In this document: piece after piece, positions 49,756 through 61,700 of the stretch
Layout of the letters: each line of letters opens with the position of its first letter
Position numbering within the stretch: the first letter of the stretch is position 1
Assembly (NCBI RefSeq): GCF_013133775.1
Contig: NZ_JABGBO010000005.1
Location: forward strand, 1-64,000
Origin: Pelistega europaea
GTDB taxonomy: Bacteria; Pseudomonadota; Gammaproteobacteria; Burkholderiales; Burkholderiaceae_B
Direction: 5' to 3'
DNA length: 64,000 nt
Position numbers and translations under genes: made by a program
Notes under the pieces: generated by a model
Databases searched by the model: none
Seen by the model: only the letters and a program-made list of their open reading frames with translations
What the model was told of the DNA's origin: nothing

Positions 49756-52700
49756 ATGAACAAAATTTATAAAGTGATTTTTAGTCGTCGTTTAGGTGCT
49801 TTTGTCGTAACGTCTGAGCTTACCAAAGCCCATAGTAAGGACAGCAATAACGTCGATGAGCGTCGTGGATTGGTAGATGGTCAGTCCCAACACGGTGCAT
49901 GGCTTCGTCGTGCCCTATCGTTCCTACAAAGTCCGCGACTATCACTTCGTCCGCTTGTCGTATCTTTGGTTATGGGTATATCCGTACCTGCATGGGCGGC
50001 TGGTGGTTTTATGGTGCAAAACGGTAAACTGGTTTATTGTCCAAATATTGATACAAACACTAATACTTGTGCCGGAACCATATCAGCCGCTAATTTATCC
50101 TCTGATACAAATAATTTGTTAACTTGGAATGGCACAGGCGGTTTTTCAACGCCTAGCATTACCTTAAACAGTAAGGTTCTTGCCTATAACCAAACTTGGG
50201 CTAATGCCGTTGGCGGAAACACTGGTCTCTCTTTTGATGGCAAACCGATTACCCCTTACTATGGGGTGAATAGTGGTGCCAATGGGGGTAACTACTACGG
50301 TCAAGGGGCAAGCGGTAGTAATGCTATTGCTATCGGCTCTGATGCTTCATCGACAAATCTGAGCACGATTGCTGTCGGCTCTGGTGCTTCTTCTGTTTAT
50401 GCAGGTGCAATCGCTATTGGGAACATGGCCATAGCAACGAATAATGGAAATAGTTTGAGTAAACAGGTGAAAGATAAATACGGCAACATAACACCATCAA
50501 TGGTTGCGATTGGTAATGGGGCAAGAGCCCGACATATTGGGGCCATTGCCATTGGGTATAACGCTTTAGCCTCAAACCGCAACTCTATCGCCATTGGTGA
50601 AAATGCTTTAGTAACAAATGGTGTTGATGATGCCCATGGTATTGCGATAGGTGGTTCGGAGGACCCTGATACAAGAACGGTTGCTGGTAGAAACACAATT
50701 GCCATCGGTTATGGTGTTAACCTCATGAATGCTGGGCATAGTTTTGCCTTTGGCACCAATCTTCGTGTAAAAGGGGCTGGAAATATTGTCTTTAGTGCGG
50801 CTAACTCTATTAGTGACCCAACCTTGGTGGCGGGTTACTTTAATACGGTCGTTGGTGCTAAAAATGCTTTGAATGGAATCAACTATACGGCATCAGGAAA
50901 TGAACATACTTACAAGGATATTGCTTACAACTTAGTTTTTGGTGCCGACAATACCATTGCAGGAACAGCTGGGGCGGATGCTCGGTCAAATACTTATGAT
51001 GGCACAGCAGGAGCCTATAAAAACGCAATTGTGGGGATGAATAACAACTTGGCAGGGGACAACTATCATAATAGGCTGTTAGCCTCCGACTCTATCCTCA
51101 ACACAGGTGCCCATCATAACACCCTGCTCGGCTCGAAGATTACTGTGAACAGTAATACCTACGGCAGTTATGTGTTGGGGAGTAATGTTAAGGTCACCGC
51201 CAACAACTCGGTGTATTTTGGTGATGCCTCAACCGCCTATACCAGCGGCATTTTAACAAAACCAAATGGAACTACTCCAACAACGGTTACTACCTCGACC
51301 AAAGCAGAAGATGTTGAAAAATACGGTATCACCATCGGTGAACAAGGGCAAACCAAAGCGGTGATTGGCGGTAGAAGCTATAATTTTGCCGGTCTTGGTC
51401 AAGTAAATGGCGGTGTTATCAGCGTAGGGAGAGTAGTCGGCATGACAGCCAATAACACTGTCGCAGGTGCAGGAGATACAATTGACCACTATGCTTCCAT
51501 CGGTCGGATTATCCAAAACGTTGCACCGGGTTTAATCGGGGCTTCATCTACCGATGCGGTCAACGGTTCACAACTTTATGCGGTAATGACAGCGGTAGAT
51601 TCTGCTATTGCCCGTGTAGCGTCCGGTGAGAGCGGACCTGTAGTCTATACGACAGACAGCGGTGATCGTTTATACAAAGAAAACAATATCTTCTATAAAA
51701 CGGAAGTAACCACTTTAAACGGAATCACCTACCAACAAGCCTCCAATGGCTTATGGTACTCGTCTGATAGCTTTACTGATGGTTTATTAAACGCTGATGT
51801 TAATGTCAACTCTGGCAAAACCTTGCAACAATTAGCAGAGGGACGAACAGATAGCGTCGTCGTTCCATCTTCCTCTTTAGTGCTTTCCGCCGTCAATGCC
51901 GAAAAAGACAGCAATGACGCCACCAAAGCCGAGGCAACCACCACCCTTACAGCTTTGAAAAACCTCAAAAATGCTTTAACGGTTTTAGCAACAACAGACT
52001 TGGACAATGCAGCCAAAGAGTTATATAAAGTACAAACAACTGGTGCAACCGATGCAACATGGACTGCCTTAAGTGCCAAAAATAAAAAAACTTGGTTAGA
52101 AAAGGCCACCATCGCTAATGCCAAAGAAAAACTCACCACGCTGTTGGGTCAAACGGATGCTCGTAAATTAAGCCAAGCGGTTAACTTGCAAGACTTGCAA
52201 ACCCTTGCTTATGCAGGCTTGGACTTTGCTGGCGATAGCGGTACAAACGTTCATCGTAATTTAAGCCAAACTTTAGCGATCAAAGGTGGTGAAACCACAC
52301 CCAACAATTTAACCGCCCTCACCGACAAAAATATCGGTGTAGTGGCTGATGGCGCTGGTACACTCAGCATTTTACTTGCCAAAAATTTAAATAGCTTAAC
52401 CAGTGTACAAACTGTCAACAACAACGCTTGGCAGAAACAGCAGGGGGATAATGATACTCTAACAGCTACACAGTCCGTTACCAAACTGGATGCCTATGGT
52501 CTTCATCTAGGTCAGGCAGGGGCAACAAATACGGAAAAAGCGTCCGTTATGCTGTTGAATCCTGAGAATTCTCTAAAAGATAAGTTAATAAATAGCATTT
52601 CCCCAATTTTTGCTACCGCCAGCAATGGCGCTTGGGGTACCGGCGGGAGCAGTATAGTTGGTGGTGCTACAAATAATGGATATATCTTTGGAAACGGTGC

Positions 52701-55700
52701 GCTGGGCTTATTGGTTGGTTCCTTAGCGGAAGGGTCTAAAACGGACTTTACCGGTGGTACCGGACAAGGCTATGCGGTCTTCTTGGGACTTCGCAATGGC
52801 GTAGTGGATGTTACTAAAACACCGGAAAGTAAAGGTCAGCCCATTATTTACGATTTAAGCCATGCAGAGAATGATAACAAGAAGATGTTGCCCGGCACAG
52901 CATTTAACACAACGGAATCGTCTGGTCCTATCGCCATTGGTGCGTATAACTCCATTACGGGCAATTCCGGGCTAGCCGTAGGGAGCCTCAACCGTGTTTA
53001 TGGAAATGGCGGTGTCGTAGTGGGAACCACTTCAGTTGCCGATGCCTATAGCTCGGTGGGCCGCTTTGGCGTGACTATGGGCTTTAATGTTAAGAACGGT
53101 GAATGGAGCCAACAGTCCGTGGCGATTGGTGCCAATTTGCAAGCCGTAGGTAGCGGTAATATTATCTTGGGCGGTGGTACCAATAAATATTATGGCGCCA
53201 ATTACTGGCAGGGAGCCGATGGTCAAGTGGAGACCATCACGGATGGTGTGTATACCACGTTAGGGAATGTATTTACAGGTAGCCTCTCGAACGCGGGTAT
53301 GCGATTTTTTGGTGATCGAAATATCGTCTTAGGTGCCAAAAACCGCACGGAAGGGTTTAACCCGAATGTAGGTGGAGATGGCTATGGTGGTAATGCCGGT
53401 AACGGTAGTTATACTCGTATTGCCGATAATGCCATTACGGGGGCCAATAACAGTATTCGTGACCTTTCTTTCCGCAACAGTGTGTATGGTTCAAATAATA
53501 TTGTAACCGCTGGTGTGGATAACATGATTATTGGTTCTGGCAATGATATTCAGGCAGCCTACGAGGGAACGCTAAGCTATACTGGAGGAAGTGCTTCAGG
53601 TCTTGTTAATACTGCACAAACCATTGGCAATCTATGGCGAGTAACTACAACCGGGTCGGGCGATACAATCAAAGCCAACACTAATCAGTTATTATACGGT
53701 GATAGCAACTCTATTATCGGCTCACGCAATACCATTGGTTACAATACTGGCCATAACTTTCTAGCCGGTGCAGATAACACCATCTATGAAAACTCACAAT
53801 ACAACTTCCTCGCAGGTTCTCGTAATATAGCTGGCTCAGACCTTGACAATTCAGCGAAGGTCAAAGAAGTGGCAAAAAAGTTAGGAATCTCTGTTAATCC
53901 AACAGATGATTTGGAGACTGTTCTAAAAGCAATTAAGGATTATCAATTATCTGTAGGTAACGGTACCACAGGACTAAACTTGCTTGCTGGCTCTTATAAC
54001 ATAGCTGGAAAAGGGTCAAGCAACAATGTCGTTCAAGGTAGCAATGTCATTATTCGCAACAATGTAAAAGGCTCTTATGTCTTAGGCTCTCATGTGGATG
54101 TTGCACAAAGTAACTCCGTTTACATTGGCGACTCCTCAGTAGCAACATTAAAACCTACGGCTGTTTCGGATGTTGAGAATGGCAAAACCAAATTAAAGGA
54201 TTTGAAGCATGGTAATGTAACGGATTTCTCTACCCTTTCCTTTGACGAACTCAACTCCCTTATTACAGCAGGTGAAAGAGGTCAACAATCCATCACCATT
54301 AACGGTGATTTGTACAAATTTGCAGGTATAGGTGAGATTGGCAAAGGTGTTATTTCTGTTGGACGCATCGTTGTTGAAAATGGGAAAAACGTTTCCTATG
54401 GTCGTATTATTCAAAACGTAGCCCCTGGTTTAATCGGTGCTAACTCTACAGATGCTATTAATGGCTCTCAACTGTACGCTATTCGTAACTCCATCGAAGC
54501 CAAGGTTGAACAAGTTATCTCTGGCGAGCAAGGTCCCGTAGTGTACACCGATAAGGATGGCAATAGACTATTAAAGCAAGACAACGTCCTATATACCGCT
54601 GACCTAACAGATGGTTATCGTCAAGCCATTAATGGGCTTTGGTACAAAATAGGAGATTTTAATAAGAACAGTGATGGTACTTATTCACTCAAAATTTCTG
54701 ACAATCCAAACGGAAAAACGCTTGCAACCTTAAACTACTCAAAAGGCTGGGTTAAGGTAAATGGTTTATGGTATCAAGAGAATCAGGTAAATTTTGACGA
54801 TAAGGGGGTAGCAAGCCTCAAGGAAAACACTAGTCCTGATTCAGGATTAAACGATGCTACATTACAAGCTCAAAACCAAGAAAACTCCAAAGTATTTGAC
54901 CCTAAAAATGCTATTCTCTCCTTGGTGAATGCTGCTCAGCAAGCATCAAAAGATGCTGCCATACAAAAAACAGCCACAAAAACCGCTACTGTTTTACAAA
55001 ATCTCTCTACTGCATTAACCGCCGGCGAAGGAGATACTGACACAGCGAAACGCCAAAACTCTGTTGACACACTCATCGATTTAAAAGATGAACAAACCAA
55101 TCAACGTTATTTCTCCCAAGCCGCAACCGTTAAGGATCTTCAGACCCTTGCAATCGCTGGTATGGATTTCAGTGGCGATGACTATAAGGCTGATGACATC
55201 AGCACCGTTGTACACCGTAATCTTTCTGAAAGACTCTCTATCAAGGGCGATGCTGCTCCAGCCGCAGGATTTGAAAGTGCGACAGGTAATATCCGCGTGA
55301 TAAAAGACAGCACACAGGGAGCTAATGGATTGATTATCCAATTAGCCAAAAAACTCACCAATTTAGCCAGCGCCACATTCACAGACAGCACTGGCAATAC
55401 CACAACAATTAACGGTGGTGGGGTTACCATTCAGCCTCCTACTCCATCAGGCGATGGTCAGACAGCTCCAAAACTCATTAGCATAACCTCTAATGGCATC
55501 AGTGCAGGGGATAAAGAAATTACCAATGTCGGTAGCGCGCTAGATGGTGATGGAAATATCCCAAGTGGCAAAGAGTCTAACGCAGCAAACTTAAGTGATG
55601 TCAAAACGCTTGTAAATAACAGTGCATGGAATATCAAGCAGAATACAAGTTCAAACGAAACATTAGTTGGCTCTGTGAACAATACCGACTCCGTTGTCTT

Positions 55701-58700
55701 TAAAGATGGTACTGGCACCACTGTTTCTGTTTCCAAAACAAAAGCTACTAGTACAGCGCCGGAATCCTATAGCGTGGTGTTTAATGTGAACAAAGGCACT
55801 ATTGGCAAAAAAGAAGGTGATTCTTCTTATGAAGTCAAGACAGGCGATTCAACCAACTCCTTTATCACTTCTGGTGACTTGGTAACGGTATTGAACGAAC
55901 TTCAGACCTCTATCGCGACAACAGATGCTAAAACATTTGGCCTTGCACCGACAACAGGTACCGCGGTTACCGCTGCATTAGGTAGTACGATTAGTGTTAT
56001 TGGGTTCAATAATAATATTTCTACACTCTCTGACAATGGCAATTTCAAAATCAAGCTCTCCCCTACTGTTGTCTTAGGAGATGCGACCGATAATGGAAGT
56101 TTAGAAGTCAAACAAGCAGGAACTTCAGGCAGTGTCAATGGCGTTAAGATTGCCGATGGTACGATTACCTTTACAAGCCAAGAGGGAGGTTCAAGCTACC
56201 AATCTCTTGCTCTCAAACAAGTGCTAAATGGTGAGAAATTACTGACTAGCACCGCACAAAACGATCCTCGCCTCAACTTTAATGGTCATAACCTCGCTAC
56301 CATGGGTGATGGTATGGGTTTCCGTGGTGATTTGAATAAAGATGGCGCTTCAAATGGTAATGGTTCTGCTTTCAACCTTGCACTCAACCAGCAGTTGAAA
56401 ATTTATGGTAACTACAACGGAAACGGTCTTGATGGTTTAACAAGCGGCAATATCGCTGTGGTCTCAAATGGTACTGATACGCTTACCTTACAATTAGCGA
56501 AGGACCTTAGACAAATGCAATCGGTGGGTTTTGGAACAAATACTACGAACGCCCCCACTATTTTGATGCAGTTGCAACAACCAGCAGCCAATACAACCAG
56601 TCCAATTCTTAACCTAGTCGGTGTTGACGACACCAAGCCTCGTATCACTGGCATCATGACGGATACCATGTTATATGGCTATAAGAAAACGGGTTCCACT
56701 GGAGAAACACGATTTTTTGATCATCTCTTAAGCGATACTGAGATTCAAACTAATTTTAGTGTTGAGAATCCAAGTGACGTAACACTTGTTGAGAAAAAAT
56801 TCTCCACCAAAAATAGTGATGATGTCGCCAGTATTGGAGATTTGGAAAAGTACTCTAATGAAGCCACTCGTATAGTTGATGACAACATTAACAACCTTCG
56901 ATATGGTTTAAGAACACAAAATGGCAGCGAAACAACATATGCTTATACGTCATTAGGCAATACAGCGGCAGAGGATAATACTATTAATGTGACAGGCAAT
57001 AATATCTCTGTCAAAGCTACTGGTAATGGCAGTGATGCAACATTGGATATTAGCCTTAATAATGACATTGTTCTTGGCAATAATGATGGAGCTGGCGCCT
57101 CTATTACCCTAAATGGTGATAATGCTAATGAACAAATCAAGCTAGATGCTAAAGAAAGTCAGATTAGTATTCAAAATAACGGCAAAGAACGCATTACCCT
57201 AGATGGGGCCAATGGAACTATTAAATTTACTGATAGCAACGGAACGACTACCAATAGCATCGGTTTAAGCACTGACAAGGTTGCTGATTTGGGTGGCAAC
57301 GAAACATACCGTCTCACAACAGGTGATGCCGCTGTGGCCACTATGAACGATGGACTTAAGTTTGCAGGTAACAGTGAGGACTCAGCTGACATTATTAAGC
57401 GCAAATTAAATGAGCAGCTCCAAATCAAAGGTGGCAAGACTATCGCTGATAAGAACGAGATAGCCCAAACGCTCACTGATGCCAATACCTATGTTGATGT
57501 GGATACCAGCAATAATGCCTTGATTGTTAAGTTGGCACGTGCATTAACTGGTCTAGAAAGTGCGACATTTACAACCATCAATGAAGATGGCTCTACTGAT
57601 GACAGTAAACCACAAACAACCATTAATGGTAATGGCATCACCGTAACCAAGTCCGCAGCAGATGCTAGTAAATCCGTGAGCCTCACAGAAAAAGGACTTG
57701 ATAACGGTGGCAATGCTATTAAAGGCATCAGTAGCGTGATGAATGACACCGCTATTGGTGGTGGCTCAAGTGGCACACAAAATGGCTCAGCCGATAGTTC
57801 TGCTCCAAGTGGTGATAGCAACACTTTCTTAACCACACTGCGCGGTTTCCAAAGCTCAGATACGACTGATGGAGGTGGTGCAGAGAAATTAAACAGCGCT
57901 GCTACTGTGGGCGATTTGCAAAAACTATCCAACTCTCCCCTATTCTTTAGCGCCGATAACTATGCTAAAGATACAGAGAATACCTATATCAAACGTCTGC
58001 TTGGTGAACGTGTTGCTATTAAGACAGGTGCATTTACTTGGGATGGTAATGCATTAAGTGGTTCAGTTGCTACAGCCACTACAAACTCTTATAGCAATAC
58101 CAACCTTGCTGCCGTAGTCAAAGATGGGCAGATTCTTCTTGGCTTTAAAGAGCAACCTCTCTTTAATACTGTCGCGATTGGTACCTCTGGTGCAGGCAAT
58201 AGCATCACTATCAGCAAAGTAACTGGCACAGCACCTGAGGGAAGTAAAGATGTACCACCAGCGTTGCAGTTCGGTGATACAACAAATCCTGTTCAAGTAA
58301 AAAACATCGCTACCCCGGCTGATGCCAACGACGCTGTGAACAAGTCTTATGTGGATAGCAAACTTGGCGACGCAGCATGGACGATTGGAGCGACGGTGAC
58401 TGGTGCTGAAGGAGTTGTAACCCCTAGCACATCAGTTAATAAGGGGGATATCGTCAACTTTAACTCTGGTACAGGTACCACAACCACTGTTGCTGTAACA
58501 ACCGATGACCAGCAAGATATCTTTGGGGTAGCGGTTAATGTCAACGAAGCAACCCTCACAAGAGACAACGAAGGCAAAGTGGTTTTGGATACAACTAACG
58601 GTACACCTGATACACATAGTTATGCTACCGCTAAAAATATCGCCGATATGATGAATAATCTTGGTACTAAGATTAGTGATTCAACTTTTGGCTTAAAAGC

Positions 58701-61700
58701 AGCTGATAATAATACAGTGACTAACAAACTAGGCAATACAGTGACCATTATCGGGGCTGATAACAATATCACCACGAAAGTGGTTGATGGTAAATTACAA
58801 ATCGCTTTAAATAAGGACTTGGTACTAGACAGTCTCTCCACAGGCACTACTACAATGAATAGTAGCGGTGTGACTGTGGGTGATGATGTTACCTTAACGA
58901 GCACAGGTCTAACCATCACCGATGGTCCAAGTGTTACATCAACAGGTATCAATGCAGGTGACAAGGTCATCTCTAACGTAGCAAAAGGTAGTTTAAGTAG
59001 CTCTTCTACTGATGCAGTGAATGGTAGTCAACTCAACGAGCTTATATCTAAACTAGGTTTAGAGTTGAATAACGACAACAAAGGTCTTGCTGAACAAACG
59101 TTTACCGCCATTCAAGGCTCTGCCGACAGTGCTGCCCCTACCTCTTATAAAGACGCTATTGATGACTTAACAACAGCCGTCAATAAAGGGCTAATCTTCC
59201 AAGCAGAAGATGATGAGAACACTATCACCAAACACCTAGGTGATACCTTAGAATTTAGCTCTGATGATGATACAGGTAATTGGAAAGGCGGCAATATCCA
59301 GATTACACAAAAAGCAGGCAAGATTAATATTGCCCTCCAAGAAATCAGTAGTATCAGTGACACAGACAATAGCGATGTCGATAATAAAGCTAATGCAGGC
59401 TTAACCACAGGTAAAGTAGTCAAAGACTATGTGGATAGCAAATTGGCCAACTCTACACAACAATATACTGGTGATAATACGATTGGTGGAGATGGAGCCG
59501 ATAAGGACAAGCTCGTCACTATTACGCGTACGCCTAGCCAAGTTCTCGGCATCAAAGGTGGTGCAACAAGCTATAGTGAAGAGAATAACCTTGCTGTTAT
59601 CGCCGATAGCACAAATGGGACACTGACTCTACGCTTAGCCAAAGAGTTAAAAGGTCTCACCAGTGCTGAATTTACTGATGCAACAGGTAACACCACTAAG
59701 ATAGAGGGTGGTCAAACGACCTATACCTCAGTAGCAACAGACACTTCCAATGGAGGTAAAAAAACTACTACAACCACAGTGGGTAAAGATGGCATTAGTA
59801 TTACTACAAATATAACCGGTGGGACAACGCCCTCTACAAGTACGGTTAGCCTTACTGAAAATGGTCTAAACAATGGTGGTCATGCAATTACTGGAGTTCT
59901 CAGTGCTATTGAGAGTATCAAAGTACCCGCTCCAGAAGGAACTGATGCTGCTGATAAAGATGGGGATAATCTTAAAAATCCAACGTTTGCTCAGCGCCTC
60001 GAACAAGCCATAAAAAATAACACAGCAAAAAACAGTGCTGTCAATGTCAATGACTTGTACCAAGCCTCTCAAGAAGCCTCTAAGGCAGCAGCTGCCGCTA
60101 AAACTATCGTAAAAGGCGCCGGTGCTGCTGTGGTAAGCAAAACCACTGGAGAACAAGGTCAAGATATCTACGAAGTTAAGGTTGAGCAAACCACTGCGTA
60201 TGTTGATGCAGAAGGTAACAAACTTGTCAAAGGGGCTGATGGTAAGTGGCATAAAGAGGAAGACCTTAAGGGCATGGCGTATATTCCTAGTGGAGTAGAA
60301 GGACAGCCAGGCACTTGGATGAAAGTCGGTGACAATGGCGCATTAACAACCGCAGATGCCCCTGCACCAGCAACACCTGTGTCGGTGAAACTTGTCAATG
60401 CCGATGGTACAACTGCAACAGCTACCCAATTAGGCAATGTTGCCAGTGCGATTGGTGGCAAGACTAACGATGGTAGGGAGAACACCTTTATAGCCAACTT
60501 AAATAAAGTCGGCAAAAAAGATGAGAATGACCCAACCAAGCCAGCAACAGACGCTATTGATAGTAACGCCGCTGTCACTACCCAAGACCTCAAAAACTTG
60601 GCAGACTCTGGTTTTAAATTACAAACCAGCGGTAATGGTGATAAACCAGCACAAACCATTAAGCTAGGCGATACTATCCAAGTGGTGAATGGTACCAATG
60701 CCAAGGTATCCGCCATTACCAGTAAAAACGGCGTGCATACCTACAGTATCAATGTTGATGGCTTACCAATGGCGTTTAAAGATGCTGATGGTAATCCACT
60801 TGTAAAAGTCGGTGATACATTCTACAAAGCGTCTGATATTGGTAAGGATGGTAAACTTACAGCAGAGGCAAAAGAAGCGACACCAACAGCAGTGGCTTTA
60901 TTAGATAGTAAAGGTGCGGCTACAGCCCAAAAACTCGGTGGTATCCAGTCTTCTGTAAACGATGTTAAAGTCGTTAAAACAGATGATAAAGGCGAACCTG
61001 TCATACAAGATGGTCAACCTGTCTATGTTGACAACCCAACATTTGCGGATCAACTTGCGACTGCCGCCAAGGACGATAATCTCAAAAACGCTGCGGTTAA
61101 TGTGAACGATTTGAACGAGGTCTCTAAACGTGCTGAAGCAGCCAACCAAGCTGCCACTAAAGCACAAGAAACGGCAAACAAAGGCTTTAATGTCAAGGTC
61201 AGTGCTGATGGTGGTAATGCAAATAAAGGTACGAAGATTGGTGATAGCGGCGACAACATCGCTCCAGGCGAGAGTCTTGAGTTTGTCGCTGGTAAAAACG
61301 TCACTCTTGATCAAAGCGAAGGCAAGATTAAGATTTCGACCAATGACCAAGCGATTGTGAACAATACCGTTTTGCCTGTGGATTATGTGACTGAAACCAA
61401 GGATAAAGACGGCAAGGTTACTGCTCGCGATAAAGTCTACAAAGGGGCAGATGGCTTCTTCTACAAAGATGCTACTCTTGCACAAAATGTCTCTGCTACA
61501 GACAAGGAGGGTACAGGTACGTATAAGGATTCGAAAGGAAATTCTGTTTCTGCCAAAGACTCTCGCGTAGCGATGGACAGTATCGTCACCGCGGTTCAAA
61601 ATCCTGATGGAACGTTCAATACGTCAACCACACTCACCAATGTGGCTGATGGTACTATTGCCGAAGGCTCCAAAGAGGCCGTTAATGGTGGTCAACTTCA

